Source: Oceanobacillus salinisoli (lineage in GTDB: Bacteria; Bacillota; Bacilli; Bacillales; Amphibacillaceae). Taken from it: a DNA stretch of 64,000 nt. The translations under genes were made by a program, and so were the position numbers. The first letter of the stretch is position 1. Every line of letters begins with the position of its first letter. Of this stretch, positions 54,152 to 63,999 are shown in pieces. The stretch is from contig NZ_WOFB01000003.1 of assembly GCF_009733865.1 (NCBI RefSeq), forward strand, positions 186,001-250,000. Reading direction: 5' to 3'. The notes under the pieces are model-generated. The model made no database searches. It saw nothing but the letters and a program-made list of their open reading frames with translations, and was not told where the DNA came from.

Positions 54152-54229
54152 AGTACTTACACCCCATTTGTATGTATACTAGTCTAGCTCTATAAATCTT
54201 ATCAAATTTATTAGAAAATAACAATAGAT

Positions 54230-55201
54230 TTACGTACGTCTTTTGCCAATAAATTTCGCAATATCCTCTAACGTCTTTTTAGCCCTCTTATTTGGTAAGC
54301 TCTCTAGCGTGGATAGTGCCTTCTGAAGATAATGATTACTTAACTGGTAGGACTTCTCAATAGCACCCGTATGGTGTAATGCTTTTATTATTTCATTCAT
54401 TTCCTCTTTTTTAATCGTTTCGGGATTCTTAAACGTTTTTTCTAAAAGCAGGAAAAATGAACGATTCTCCATTGCATATAGCACAGGCAACGTTATATTT
54501 CCTTGAAGTAAATCATTTCCTGCTGGCTTTCCAAGTTCCTTAGATGAAGATGTGAAATCTAAAATATCATCTATTATTTGATAGGACATTCCAATGTAAT
54601 AGCCATATTGATACATTTTCTTAGCTTCCTTTTCCGACAGTCCCCCTACTACTGCTCCTAATTGGCAGCTCGTAGCTATTAATAATGCTGTTTTCCGTTT
54701 AATTCGGCGTAAATAATTACGTAAATTTTGATCCCAATTAAACTTGTCTTTCATCTGTTCAATTTCACCTATACAGACTTCCACAATCGTTTTGGATAAA
54801 ATGCGATGAACATTAGAGTTTCTAAGTGTAGAAATTTCTTCCAGTGCACGTGCTAATATATAATCCCCCGTATACATTGCAACTCTATTTCCATATCGTT
54901 TTTTTATCGTTGGCTTTCCTCGTCGAAGTTCTGCTTCATCTATCACATCATCATGCACAAGTGTTGCCATATGTATTAATTCAAGTGAGACAGCCACTTT
55001 TTTTATCTTTTCTAAATCAAATTCACCTAACTGTCCAGAAAGCAAAACAAATACAGGACGAATTCTCTTCCCTCCGGCATCTAATAATTCAGTAGAAGCA
55101 TTGCGCAACACTGGATGTTCAGCTTGAATGGTTTGATGTAAGGATGTCTCTATAAAATCTAAATCCCTTTTTAAATATCCATATGTTTTCGGAAGTTTCA
55201 T
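54230..55201 (-). CDS. hepT: Heptaprenyl diphosphate synthase catalytic subunit II
   Basis: Catalytic half of the two-component synthase that makes the C35 side chain of menaquinone-7. Trans-prenyltransferase motifs are clear: FARM-type LVHDDVIDEAELRRGKPT (DDxxD) and SARM-type SYQIIDDILDFTSSSKELGKPAGNDL. The ATG at 55201 follows AAAGGTG. With hepS and menG in the same direction it forms the menaquinone cluster. It feeds the quinone used by the qcr complex encoded at 42-44 kb. Confidence 0.96.
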   Translation of the reverse strand: MKLPKTYGYLKRDLDFIETSLHQTIQAEHPVLRNASTELLDAGGKRIRPVFVLLSGQLGEFDLEKIKKVAVSLELIHMATLVHDDVIDEAELRRGKPTIKKRYGNRVAMYTGDYILARALEEISTLRNSNVHRILSKTIVEVCIGEIEQMKDKFNWDQNLRNYLRRIKRKTALLIATSCQLGAVVGGLSEKEAKKMYQYGYYIGMSYQIIDDILDFTSSSKELGKPAGNDLLQGNITLPVLYAMENRSFFLLLEKTFKNPETIKKEEMNEIIKALHHTGAIEKSYQLSNHYLQKALSTLESLPNKRAKKTLEDIAKFIGKRRT

Positions 55202-55266
55202 GTGTTTCACCTTTATAGTTACTAGAAGTTACACATTCTTTGTAACAAAATGTGTACAGTTGATTT

Positions 55267-55977
55267 CTAATTTTTATATCCCATATGCATTGCCGCGACT
55301 CCACCAGTATAACTTTTCACTTCTACATGAGAGAATCCAGCTTCTAAAAACATTTGCTTCAATTTATATTTATCTGGAAAAGACCTCGTAGATTCATTTA
55401 ACCAGACATATTCTTTATAGCTCTTTGCGAATATCCTTCCAAACAAAGGCATAATATAGCGAAAATAGAAGAAGTATAATTGTTTAAAACCAATAACTGT
55501 AGGCTGCGACGTTTCCAGGCAAACTACTCTACCTCCTGGTTTAACAACCCGATACATTTCTTTCAGCACGGTCATGTAATCAGGCACATTTCGAAGTCCA
55601 AACCCGATTGTAACATAGTCAAAGGAATTATCCTCAAATGGAAGTTCCATTGCATTTCCATGAATTAATTCAAGATGATTGATTTTCATCTCTTCTTTTT
55701 TCTCATTTGCAATAGACAGCATATTTTTACTAAAATCAAGACCTATTACTTTTCCGGTTTCTCCGACTGTTTCAGCTAAAGCGATAGACCAGTCACCGGT
55801 TCCGCAGCAAATATCAACTGCTGTGGATCCCTTTTGGACGTTCATTCTTTTCATGACATCTCTTCGCCAAGCTTTATGGCGCTGAAATGAAATAATCGAA
55901 TTCATGGAATCATAACTTTTATAAATTTTCTCAAATACGTGATGAACTCTTTCTTCTTTTGATTGTTCTTGCATCAT
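55267..55977 (-). CDS. menG: Demethylmenaquinone methyltransferase
   Basis: SAM-dependent C-methyltransferase of the UbiE/MenG family; final step of menaquinone synthesis. The 236-residue chain has [21 protein letters not shown], the SAM-binding [17 protein letters not shown], the [12 protein letters not shown] motif and [11 protein letters not shown]. Two ATGs in tandem (55977 and 55974) both fit AGAGGG. The gene starts immediately after the hepS stop codon, between hepS and hepT as in B. subtilis. Confidence 0.96.
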   Translation of the reverse strand: MMQEQSKEERVHHVFEKIYKSYDSMNSIISFQRHKAWRRDVMKRMNVQKGSTAVDICCGTGDWSIALAETVGETGKVIGLDFSKNMLSIANEKKEEMKINHLELIHGNAMELPFEDNSFDYVTIGFGLRNVPDYMTVLKEMYRVVKPGGRVVCLETSQPTVIGFKQLYFFYFRYIMPLFGRIFAKSYKEYVWLNESTRSFPDKYKLKQMFLEAGFSHVEVKSYTGGVAAMHMGYKN

Positions 55978-56769
55978 TTATCCCTCTTCCACAATGGAGG
56001 CTTTGAAGTTTTTCTCAGCAATGCGCAATTTATTACTTATGTGTTCTTTTAATAGTTTGTGATGTTCCGGCAAATCGGCCAGTCGATTCTTTACTGTTAG
56101 GCACTTTTCATGAATAACAGAATCAACCCGGTTTATAAAAGATATATGATTGCTATTTAAAAATTTTCTAAGAAATGTTGACTCTACCTTATTATTCAAA
56201 TTGTCCTTTTCCCGAATCAATCTATTTATAATTAACCATTCGCTAGAGATATCATTTAAAGACGGGTCTTTTACGTAATCAGCAACATATAAAATTAATG
56301 ATATGTCAATTTTCCTAATCAGATCCATGCTCTCTTCTATAAGATTTTCATCCAAATAGTATAACTTCATTTTGTATTCATTAATCTCTTTAATTGCAGC
56401 TGCTAATGTATGAATTAAGTCATATTGCTCAATTTCAGACAATAGTAAATAGTATAGACCACTATAATAATCTCCTGCTAAAACACGTAATTGAATTACC
56501 GCTTTTTCATCATTACTCATATTTGGCTGAAACGTTATGGGAACCTGTTCATGCGTATCCAAAGCTACCTGAATCAACATTGCTGTAATAATGCAGCGCT
56601 CTTTTTCTATTTCCGATAAGGATGACTGACAATCCATTAGCGCAGATAAAATCATCAGTTTATCATCATCAATGAATGGTTGACCAACGATTTGTTTTAT
56701 GTATGAATGATTTAATTTATCTCTTATTTGTTCTTTCAGATTAGCTATATCCATGCTAGATGTATTCAA
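55978..56769 (-). CDS. hepS: Heptaprenyl diphosphate synthase component I
   Basis: Regulatory or lipid-interacting half of the two-component prenyl synthase; required for HepT activity. The protein of about 263 residues has no DDxxD motif and a mainly helical make-up, with QVALDTHEQVP, LRVLAGDYYSGLYYLLLSE and a positively charged end. The most likely start is TTG at 56769, six bases after AGGTG; ATG at 56754 is possible but further from the site. It precedes menG without a gap. Confidence 0.9.
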   Translation of the reverse strand: MNTSSMDIANLKEQIRDKLNHSYIKQIVGQPFIDDDKLMILSALMDCQSSLSEIEKERCIITAMLIQVALDTHEQVPITFQPNMSNDEKAVIQLRVLAGDYYSGLYYLLLSEIEQYDLIHTLAAAIKEINEYKMKLYYLDENLIEESMDLIRKIDISLILYVADYVKDPSLNDISSEWLIINRLIREKDNLNNKVESTFLRKFLNSNHISFINRVDSVIHEKCLTVKNRLADLPEHHKLLKEHISNKLRIAEKNFKASIVEEG

Positions 56770-56887
56770 AAAAATCACCTAAAGCCTTTCTCCAACTCTC
56801 TTTGATTGCTCTAGTTATTATAGCATATTTCTAGCATGAACCAAATGTTTGATTTTTTTCTGCTAAAACGCACAATAAAGTGCACTC

Positions 56888-57112
56888 TTATTCTGACTTC
56901 ATTTCACCATGACCTGTTTGAATAATGGCACTGCCCCTAACTTTTACAGCTGAGGTGTGTTCTGTGAACTGAGCAATCATCACTTCCCCTTTATCCAATT
57001 TTTCAGAATGGTGAAAGCGTGTATCAGAGCCTCTAGTTAAGCCAATAACGTTTACTCCATCTTCCAATGCTTTGATGACAAAAAAGTCCGGATTATATTT
57101 TGCATCACTCAT
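56888..57112 (-). CDS. mtrB: Tryptophan RNA-binding attenuation protein TRAP
   Basis: Forms an 11-subunit ring that, with tryptophan bound, wraps GAG/UAG-repeat RNA and attenuates trp transcription. The 74-residue chain fits closely: [52 protein letters not shown], with the Lys/Arg RNA-contact residues and the Thr/Ser/His of the tryptophan pocket. AGGAGGG precedes the ATG. folE (mtrA), which precedes mtrB in B. subtilis, is absent, and so is the trp operon of the aro cluster. Confidence 0.97.
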   Translation of the reverse strand: MSDAKYNPDFFVIKALEDGVNVIGLTRGSDTRFHHSEKLDKGEVMIAQFTEHTSAVKVRGSAIIQTGHGEMKSE

Positions 57113-57175
57113 CTTTACACCCTCCTCATTATATGTTCAATCGCATCTTAAAATTTATTCCAAAACATTAATATA

Positions 57176-57212
57176 AAAAGGGTACGTTTTTGTGTAACGT
57201 ACCCTTTTTCAT
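57176..57212 (-). terminator. Terminator of hbs
   Basis: Arms AAAAGGGTACGTT and AACGTACCCTTTTT with a seven-base loop, directly after hbs on the minus strand. Confidence 0.92.
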
Positions 57213-57227
57213 TGCCCTATGTATATA

Positions 57228-57500
57228 TTATTTAACTACATCTTTTAGGGCTTTACCTGGTTTGAAAGCTGGAACCTTGCTTGCAGGGATTTCGATTTCT
57301 TCACCAGTTTGTGGATTACGACCTTTACGTGCAGAACGTTCACGTACTTCAAAGTTACCAAATCCAATTAATTGTACTTTTTCACCATTTTTAAGTGAAT
57401 CCATGACAGATTCAAAAACTGCATCAACAGCTTTTGTAGCATCTTTTTTAGAAAGCTCGCTTTTTTCAGCGACTGCATTAATTAAGTCTGTTTTATTCAT
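57228..57500 (-). CDS. hbs: DNA-binding protein HU
   Basis: Histone-like nucleoid protein that bends and compacts DNA. The 90-residue chain is canonical: [57 protein letters not shown] and [20 protein letters not shown], with the beta-arm Arg/Lys and intercalating Pro in RNPQTG. The ATG at 57500 follows GGAGGAGGTG. In B. subtilis it is followed by folE and mtrB; here mtrB comes next, 116 bases away. Confidence 0.97.
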   Translation of the reverse strand: MNKTDLINAVAEKSELSKKDATKAVDAVFESVMDSLKNGEKVQLIGFGNFEVRERSARKGRNPQTGEEIEIPASKVPAFKPGKALKDVVK

Positions 57501-57512
57501 GACATTCACCTC

Positions 57513-57854
57513 CTCCCAAATCGTACTATCAATCAGAACAAAATAATTAGTCTAACATCATTTGTTCACTATTTTGCCTGTTTTTATACGTTAGTCATCT
57601 AAAATGAATTGATGACAAGGCTTATAATAACTGAGATTGCTATAAAATTCAACAATAAGTATCCATTTCTTTAATAATTATTACCAAAAACCCTAAATTT
57701 TGATAAAAAATGGCTTTTTTTGTCATGTTTTCAAAATAATTATATAAGTCAAAATAACCTACTAAATATGATAGACGATTGCTTACACTATTACACATAC
57801 GACACGGAAACGTTAAATCCCTTCTAATTTTTTCATAAGCCCGGTAACTATTTT
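57513..57854. other. Intergenic region upstream of hbs
   Basis: AT-rich DNA between hbs and the element-F copy. It presumably holds the hbs promoters, but I see no decisive boxes and no gene. Confidence 0.35.
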
Positions 57855-59095
57855 ACTCGTCGCAGTTCGTATAAACTGCGACAGTAAACAATTCCATTGT
57901 AATGCTCTCGCTTGTTCTAATTTTGAATGCGTGCTTGCATTCGCTCCGGGAGAATACTTGCGGTTCGTGGGCACGACCTAAAGCCTCCTCGTGGAAAACT
58001 GCCGCTGCTCAGGTCTGGAACGTGCTATTCCCACAAGACAAGGAACGCGAACTGCAGCTCTACATCGCACGAAGAAAATCGGTTTTTATTTTCGAGGAGT
58101 CTACATATTCTGCCTACGCTAGTATTGGTTTTCTGGTTAATCTTTAGCTATAACCTATAAAAGGTACGTTAGATAAGCTTCTTTTCACCTGAAGTGAGAC
58201 CTTACTTTACTATAAAAAAGATATGTACTCCACGAGATTACTTTTGGCCGCAAATATTCTAGTTACCTGTTTTAACAGAAGCGAGTTACATCAGCAAAAA
58301 GAAGATGTTATATGTTATTGTATTGAGAAACAAACTGTTCACTAATCCAATCAAACATCGTTAGTAACACTCAGGTAGAAAGTTGAAAAGCTCAAAACTA
58401 GCGAAGGAAATACACGGAGACTCCTTGAAAAAGAAAAGCACTTTTTCTGCGTACGGCATAACGCTGCCGAAGCCTTCCTTGTCCTTTGGGAAAAGAGGCA
58501 TCGGTAAAACCCCAAAAGACGCGACATTTAAGGAACAAAGGCGCAAGCGCCCGTTTAGCGACGTACGGACTGCGCCTGGCCATGCCAGGTGGTTCGGTGT
58601 TGCCGCGCAAAGCGGGGTTTTAACCGAACAGTCCCCGCAGGAGATAAAGGAAACATGCCCCTTCATAGGGGTATGCCGACGCCTGAGCGCTAGCCCGCTT
58701 TTAGTCGGCCTTCCTTAAAAAAAGGGAGTCGATGTTGACTTTCACCGTAAGGGTATAAGTGCGACTAAGCCTCTGGTTTCACCAATCGACAAGTCTTCTT
58801 TATCGTACGGAGGTGAAGGGAGTCTCGCTAGTCGCTGGGCGCTGGAGCTGGATGTGGCTACTTAAAGTAATAAAAATTATCCACAGGTTTTACATTTTAT
58901 AATTTCCTAAGCAAGAACAAAGGCTAAGAACGCCACGACCTGTGGCAGCGCCTTTGTGACCAACGTCCTGTCGGCCCTAGCTCACCAGCCGTCCACGGAA
59001 AGCGTAGTGTATTTCCGTAACGGTAGATTAAACTCCAAGATCATCTAAGGTTACTTCGCAGTTTATAGATTTTACATCATAAACAACTAAGCTTT
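57855..59095 (-). mobile_element. Composite element F, reverse copy interrupted by repeat C
   Basis: Element of about 1.24 kb in the hbs-spoIVA gap. The inverted-repeat blocks are ATAAACTGCGA (57871-57881) and TCGCAGTTTAT (59056-59066), followed by a worn outer arm ending AAGCTT (59090-59095). Inside are the reverse of module B (about 57900-58130), a middle part, and module A split at 58533-58912 by repeat C. The A ends GGAAATACAC (58406-58415) and GTGTATTTCC (59007-59016) are 600 bp apart instead of about 107. ORFs here (for example 58383-58718) are by-products. Confidence 0.8.
58533..58912 (+). repeat. Repeat C, copy 3, nested in element F
   Basis: Starts GAACAAAGGCGCAAGCGCCCG and ends with the extension AGTAATAAAAATTATCCACAGG...TTTCCTAAGC, the reverse of copy 1 (10625-10838). 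About 100 extra bases near 58655-58790 (including CCCCTTCATAGGGG and GGGAGTCGATG) interrupt its core. Copies 1 and 2 run straight through this place. Confidence 0.75.
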
Positions 59096-59301
59096 TTAGA
59101 AGAACTCGCATTCGCTTGTCCTTTATCGAATGTGTTAGTTTTTCTTATACTTGGTACATTTAAATTTTAACTACGTCGAATCCTCTTCATGCTAAATTTT
59201 TATACTTTCCTAACGTATAAAAATGTATATTTGTTAGGAAATTTATAAAGAGGATTCCTTATTAGTTTCAACCATAGAAAAAGCAGCTTACCAAGAAGCT
59301 G

Positions 59302-60780
59302 CTATAAAATAATTGCTATTAAACTACCTGTACCCTCGTTAATAATTCTTTCCAGTGTATCTTTTAATTTATATCTTGCGTTTTCTGGCATTAATGAAAT
59401 TTTTCCTTGAATGCCTTCTCTGACGATGGAACTTAGAGATCTTCCAAAGATATCTGACTCCCAAATAGATAATGGATCTTCTTCAAAGTCCTGCATTAAG
59501 TATCTGACAAGTTCTTCACTTTGCTTTTCCGTGCCAATAATTGGAGCGAATTCAGATTCTACTTCCACTTTTATCATATGAATGGAAGGTGCTACTGCTT
59601 TTAAGCGAACCCCAAATCTGGAGCCTTGTCTAATAATTTCAGGTTCATCTAAAATCATATCTTCTAACCTAGGCGCAGCAATCCCATAGCCTGTTTGTTT
59701 CACCATTTGAAGGGCCCCAGCTACTTGATCATACTCCCTTTTTGCGTGTGCAAAATCCTGCATTAATTCCAAAAGATGATCTTTTCCTCTTATCTCTTGA
59801 CCAACGATTTCTTTCAGCACTTCATCATATAAGTAATCTGGAGCATGCAGGTCAATTTCAGCGACCCCTTCCCCCATTTCCATACCTGCTAAATTCGCCT
59901 TTTCAATATAATCATACTCATCGAAGTTACCGACAATTTGATCCACATCTCTTAACCTTTTAATATCTTTAACGGTTGTTTGAATCGCTTCCTGATAATT
60001 TTCTCTTAACCAGTGATTTTCTTTAAGTACCATTACCCAGCTAGGCAAATTCACATTAACCTCTAAGACAGGGAATTCATAAAGTGCTTCACGAAGCACA
60101 CTGTTTACATCATGTTCGGACATGGATTCAATATTAATTGCTAAAACAGGGATATCATATTCCTCTGATAGCTGATTACGAAGCAGTTCCGTTTCCTGAC
60201 TGGACGGTCTTGTTGAGTTAACTACCATAATAAACGGTTTTCCTACTTCTTTTAGCTCTTCTACAATTTTTGATTCTGCTTCTACGTAGTCATTACGTGG
60301 TATTTCACCAATCGTTCCATCTGTTGTGACTACTACACCAATTGTAGAGTGTTCTTGAATAACTTTTCGCGTACCAATTTCAGCTGCGTCATGAAAAGGA
60401 ATTGGTTCCTCATACCATGGGGTATTTATCATTCTAGGGCCATTTTCATCTTCAAATCCTTTTGCGCCATCTACTGCATATCCAACACAATCAACCAGTC
60501 TGACATTTACATCTAATCCTTCATCCACATTGACTGATACCGCTTGGTTTGGAATAAATTTAGGCTCTGTCGTCATAATAGTTTTTCCAGCAGCACTTTG
60601 CGGTAGCTCATCCTGCGCTCTTTCACGTTCGCCATCATCATCGATATTGGGTAATACAACTAATTCCATAAACTTTTTTATAAAGGTGGATTTACCCGAA
60701 CGGACTGCCCCGACAATACCTAGATAAATATCTCCGTTTGTCCGCTTTGAAATATCTTTAAAAATATCAATCTTCTCCAA
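59302..60780 (-). CDS. spoIVA: Stage IV sporulation protein A (coat basement ATPase)
   Basis: Cytoskeletal ATPase of the mother cell that polymerises around the forespore and anchors the spore coat, with SpoVM. The 492-residue chain has Walker A GAVRSGKSTFIKKF, the following NIDDDGERERAQDELPQSAAGKTIMTTEPKF region, LVDCVGYAVDG and a conserved C-terminus (RYKLKDTLERIINEGTGSLIAIIL). The start is TTG at 60780 after GGGAGGGG. A sigma-E-like promoter is upstream at 60844-60873. The gene is monocistronic. Confidence 0.97.
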   Translation of the reverse strand: MEKIDIFKDISKRTNGDIYLGIVGAVRSGKSTFIKKFMELVVLPNIDDDGERERAQDELPQSAAGKTIMTTEPKFIPNQAVSVNVDEGLDVNVRLVDCVGYAVDGAKGFEDENGPRMINTPWYEEPIPFHDAAEIGTRKVIQEHSTIGVVVTTDGTIGEIPRNDYVEAESKIVEELKEVGKPFIMVVNSTRPSSQETELLRNQLSEEYDIPVLAINIESMSEHDVNSVLREALYEFPVLEVNVNLPSWVMVLKENHWLRENYQEAIQTTVKDIKRLRDVDQIVGNFDEYDYIEKANLAGMEMGEGVAEIDLHAPDYLYDEVLKEIVGQEIRGKDHLLELMQDFAHAKREYDQVAGALQMVKQTGYGIAAPRLEDMILDEPEIIRQGSRFGVRLKAVAPSIHMIKVEVESEFAPIIGTEKQSEELVRYLMQDFEEDPLSIWESDIFGRSLSSIVREGIQGKISLMPENARYKLKDTLERIINEGTGSLIAIIL

Positions 60781-60843
60781 AAGATCCCCTCCCGATCTTG
60801 AGTACTTTGATTTTCAGATAAACTACGAATAATTGACATTACA

Positions 60844-60873
60844 AGTCTATGATGTTGTCCTATCAAAATATGA
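60844..60873 (-). promoter_or_regulatory. Probable sigma-E promoter of spoIVA
   Basis: On the minus strand TCATATT (60867-60873), 15 bases, then CATAGACT (60844-60851), close to the sigma-E consensus KMATATT / CATACA-T. The implied leader is about 57 bases. Confidence 0.6.
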
Positions 60874-60942
60874 CTTAAATTTCCTATAAAAGAGTAAAAT
60901 TTGAATATGTGATGGCTGAATAAAATTTGATAAACAAATAAA

Positions 60943-60972
60943 CCCTTGCAACAATATATGTTACAAGGGAAG
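60943..60972 (-). terminator. Terminator of yphF
   Basis: Arms CCCTTGTAACA and TGTTGCAAGGG around a small loop on the minus strand, followed by TTTATTTG. Confidence 0.85.
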
Positions 60973-60990
60973 GAATATGATATATAATCC

Positions 60991-61713
60991 TTATTTATTT
61001 AAAAAAACTGGTTCATTATTTTCCATCGTATAGGCTAAAGAATAGGCTGGTACGAAGGGCGTATTTTCCGCTAATATGTAGCGAATATCGTCCCCTTCAG
61101 CATAATCATGACTATACTCTTGTAATACCTGGTTTAAGTCTATTCGATAGTCTATATACAATTTCCCTTCAGCGTCCATAATGATAGGAAGGTGCTCGTT
61201 GGAATAGGGACTATTCACAGTTGGCGGCGACTCTAATCCTATTTTTTCGTGGTCAACCGTATAGATTCCATCTTGAATAACCTCCCCAAATGGAGGGAAA
61301 ATATGTTCATCACGATATGCATCTACCCGTATATTAACACTACGAATAGCTTCAGTGAGCCTTAAATCAATCAATCTTACCCTTGGATCCTCTTCGGGTG
61401 TGATGAGTACATATTGATACATCCCACCATTTTCAAAGGCATTTCCAGGTATTTCTGAAATAAAGTTCCGTTCCTTTAATAAACTGAAATCAATTAAATA
61501 TTTTTCAAAAATTGGTGTATCATTTTCTTTCGTCCGTATCGGAACCAAACCATTTGTTTCCTCTCGGTATTTGTCGACTGCGGTTTGCACCAGATCCAGC
61601 TGATCTTCATAAGGTGTTTGATTTTCCGCCTTTTCGCTTTCTGGATACAAGCAGCCGCTTAGAAAAATCATGCAAAAAAACATGATTAATGAACCGGTAT
61701 ATGTACGTTTCAA
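60991..61713 (-). CDS. yphF: YphF-like lipoprotein
   Basis: Protein of 240 residues with a lipoprotein signal peptide: hydrophobic LIMFFCMIFLSGC, the Cys of the LSGC lipobox being residue 21. The exported part carries a repeated pattern (DLVQTAVDKYREETNGLVPIRTKEND and SVNIRVDAYRDEHIFPPFGEV) but no catalytic motif. The start is TTG at 61713 after AAGGAGGG. The assignment rests on position between spoIVA and yphE and on length. Role unknown; membrane-attached, facing the wall. Confidence 0.85.
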   Translation of the reverse strand: MKRTYTGSLIMFFCMIFLSGCLYPESEKAENQTPYEDQLDLVQTAVDKYREETNGLVPIRTKENDTPIFEKYLIDFSLLKERNFISEIPGNAFENGGMYQYVLITPEEDPRVRLIDLRLTEAIRSVNIRVDAYRDEHIFPPFGEVIQDGIYTVDHEKIGLESPPTVNSPYSNEHLPIIMDAEGKLYIDYRIDLNQVLQEYSHDYAEGDDIRYILAENTPFVPAYSLAYTMENNEPVFLNK

Positions 61714-61735
61714 CTAAATGCCCTCCTTATCTAAA

Positions 61736-61933
61736 CTAAGCTGTTGGACCAGTGATAACAATATAAATAATGATAAATGATCCTAAAACTAAACATATGT
61801 AAGCTATTAGTGAAACAGTTTTAGCCAGCCACCCATTTAGTTTATATCGGCTAAGAAGGATTAAGCCCATAGCTAAAAATAAAAATATCATCCCAGCAAA
61901 GGAAATATACATTTTAAGCATGGAAATTGACAC
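61736..61933 (-). CDS. yphE: YphE-like membrane protein (DUF2768)
   Basis: Protein of 65 residues with two membrane helices (KMYISFAGMIFLFLAMGLILL and SLIAYICLVLGSFIIIYIVI) and a short basic loop between. It belongs to the DUF2768/YphE family. I use the GTG at 61933 because AGGGGTGA is five bases upstream; the ATG at 61963 has no site. Function unknown. It precedes yphF by 22 bases on the same strand. Confidence 0.85.
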   Translation of the reverse strand: MSISMLKMYISFAGMIFLFLAMGLILLSRYKLNGWLAKTVSLIAYICLVLGSFIIIYIVITGPTA

Positions 61934-61963
61934 ATTATTCACCCCTATTATTTTTCTATGCAT

Positions 61964-62299
61964 GTCGTATTATAACACATTTTCCCGTATGAATATGGAT
62001 TTTATGTCTGTATTTCGTATTTTACAGGTAAGGAAAAGATTAGATTTCAGACCAAGAAGTGAATTCGATTTGGCAAACTTTTAACGTGGTAAGAAATCTT
62101 TTCGGTGGAACGAGTAACTGAAAGCTAAAAGACGAATGAATATGCTTTTTTCCAATGGTATAAAAAAACCGAGATGAAGGGGGCTAGCTTCATCTCGGGT
62201 TGACTAAATAAATTCCATGCAGGCTCTATTTTGGAATGCTTGTGCGATTTATTTTATGCGTGTAAACGTCTTAATGTATCCTCACTTGCCCATGAATCG
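61964..62299. other. Intergenic region between yphE and spoVIF
   Basis: No gene seen. The right part holds a strong minus-strand terminator (62163-62200) at some distance from the spoVIF stop. The left part should carry the yphE-yphF promoter. Confidence 0.4.
62163..62200 (-). terminator. Terminator downstream of spoVIF/gpsA
   Basis: Arms AACCCGAGATGAAG and CTTCATCTCGGTTTTTT around an eight-base loop on the minus strand. Confidence 0.93.
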
Positions 62300-62560
62300 T
62301 TACTTTTTAAATAATTCATTTAAAGATTGTGCATCTGCTGGAATTTTGTTATTGGTAATAGCTTGAACAATAGAGTCTTCTTTTTCCTTGGATAAAGGCT
62401 TATTTGCCATTTTTGCAAGATGACGGACCAATTTCCTTACCGTTCTCTCATCTGAGAAATCTGCATGTTTAACCGATTCAGCAACTTTATAAATATCATC
62501 AGGATTTATATTCGCATTTTGCTGTATTTTATCAAACATACCCTTTTGAAAATTATTCAC
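62300..62560 (-). CDS. spoVIF: Stage VI sporulation protein F (SpoVIF family)
   Basis: Small soluble helical protein of 86 residues that in B. subtilis acts late in spore-coat assembly under sigma-K. Typical features: FQKGMFDKIQQNANINPDDIYKVAESVKHADFSDERTVRKLVRHLAKMANKPLSKEKEDSIVQAI. I start at the GTG at 62560, seven bases after GGAGGAA; the ATG at 62578 overlaps that site. It lies between gpsA and yphE. Family recognised from sequence; no sigma-K promoter could be identified. Confidence 0.88.
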   Translation of the reverse strand: MNNFQKGMFDKIQQNANINPDDIYKVAESVKHADFSDERTVRKLVRHLAKMANKPLSKEKEDSIVQAITNNKIPADAQSLNELFKK

Positions 62561-62619
62561 ACTTTTTCCTCCTTGCATTGTTAATTCATCATATTATATG
62601 CAAGGACAGTGATTACGTG

Positions 62620-63657
62620 TTAATTCGAATAACGCTCATATAATAAATGGGCAATATCATCCATTTCTTCTCGTTTCGAACGGCTCATTAATTGTTCTAC
62701 TACTTCTTTAGGAACTTTATTTTCAAATAAAACCTCATATATTCCGGTTGTAATGGGCATTTCGACATTTTCTTCTTTGGCAAACTGGTAGGCTGCTTTT
62801 ACGGTCCTAACCCCTTCTACAACCATCCCCATTTGCTCCAACACTTCTTCTAATCGATGCCCCTTACCTAACAAGTTACCAGCACGCCAATTTCTGCTAT
62901 GAACACTTGTGCATGTTACAATTAAATCTCCTACTCCAGATAAGCCTAGAAAGCTAAGTGGGTCTGCTCCCAATTTTGTACCTAATCTTGCAATTTCAGC
63001 GAGCCCTCTTGTCATCAGAGCTGCTTTGGCATTATCCCCATAGCCTAATCCATCTGAAATACCGGCACCTAAAGCGATGATATTTTTTAGTGCACCGCCA
63101 AGTTCAATCCCTAAAATATCTGTACTTGTATAGACGCGAAATGCCTCATTAATAAATAAATCCTGGGCAACTTTTGCATACTCCATGTTCAGTGAGGCAA
63201 CTGTAATTGTCGTCGGGTGTCTTAATGCAACCTCTTCTGCATGACTAGGACCTGATAAAACAACGATATCATGATAGCTATATTGATCAAGCTCCTCATC
63301 AATCATCTGTGATACCCTTTTTAAGGTACCAGGTTCTATACCTTTTGAAGCATGGATGATTGTTACAGAAGGGTCAAGTATGCTGTTTAATTTTCGCGAA
63401 ATTTCTCGAATGGCTTTTGTTGGCACCACGATTACAATTGCTTTTACACCGTCTATAGCTTTCTCCAGGTCAGCAAAAGCTTGAATGCTTTCTGGAAGTG
63501 TTACGTTTAGATACCGTTCATTTTTATGTGTTTGATTTATTTCTTCGACTTGTTCTTTTTTATGGGACCATAGACGAACACCGTATCCATTATCCGATAA
63601 GACGATACTTAGTGCTGTTCCCCAGCTTCCTGCTCCAAGTACTGCAACTTTTTCCAT
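62620..63657 (-). CDS. gpsA: Glycerol-3-phosphate dehydrogenase [NAD(P)+]
   Basis: Makes sn-glycerol-3-phosphate for phospholipids from dihydroxyacetone phosphate. The 345-residue chain has the N-terminal AVLGAGSWGTALSIVLSDNG Rossmann motif, LSGPSHAEEVA, the catalytic Lys in LGGALKNIIALGAGISDGLGYGDNAKAAL and TRGLAEIARLG. AGGAGGAA precedes the ATG. It follows der by 12 bases, so the two are co-transcribed, as in B. subtilis. Confidence 0.97.
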   Translation of the reverse strand: MEKVAVLGAGSWGTALSIVLSDNGYGVRLWSHKKEQVEEINQTHKNERYLNVTLPESIQAFADLEKAIDGVKAIVIVVPTKAIREISRKLNSILDPSVTIIHASKGIEPGTLKRVSQMIDEELDQYSYHDIVVLSGPSHAEEVALRHPTTITVASLNMEYAKVAQDLFINEAFRVYTSTDILGIELGGALKNIIALGAGISDGLGYGDNAKAALMTRGLAEIARLGTKLGADPLSFLGLSGVGDLIVTCTSVHSRNWRAGNLLGKGHRLEEVLEQMGMVVEGVRTVKAAYQFAKEENVEMPITTGIYEVLFENKVPKEVVEQLMSRSKREEMDDIAHLLYERYSN

Positions 63658-63669
63658 GTTTTTCCTCCT

Positions 63670-63999
63670 CTACCCGCGTTTTCTAGCAAAAATTTTAATT
63701 GGAGTGCCTTCGAAGCCAAAAGCATCTCTAATTTTATTTTCTAAAAAACGCTGATATGAAAAGTGCATTAATTCGGGATCATTCACAAATATGACAAAGC
63801 TTGGCGGTTTTACTGCAACTTGTGTAGCATATAATACCTTCAGCCTTCTCCCTTTTACCGTTGGAGTTGGATTCATGGCTAAAGCATCCATAATCACATC
63901 ATTCAATACATTTGTTGAAATCCGCTTCGCATGATTTTCACTGGCATATTGTATAGCTGGAATTAAAGTGTGTAATCTCTTTTTTGTTTTTGCTGAAAG
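63670..63999 (-). CDS. der: GTPase Der (EngA), C-terminal part, cut by window edge
   Basis: Ribosome-assembly GTPase with two G domains. Only the last 109 residues are in the window; the gene continues beyond 64000. They cover the end of the second G domain and the C-terminal KH-like domain: [36 protein letters not shown], then [53 protein letters not shown]. The frame is unbroken to the edge. It lies 12 bases upstream of gpsA on the minus strand. Confidence 0.95.
   Translation of the reverse strand, partial: LSAKTKKRLHTLIPAIQYASENHAKRISTNVLNDVIMDALAMNPTPTVKGRRLKVLYATQVAVKPPSFVIFVNDPELMHFSYQRFLENKIRDAFGFEGTPIKIFARKRG

Noticed and set aside
58383-58718. Open frames inside the repeats at 57.9-58.7 kb
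   Set aside because: They run across the junction of two repeat families and show repeat-type composition on both strands.
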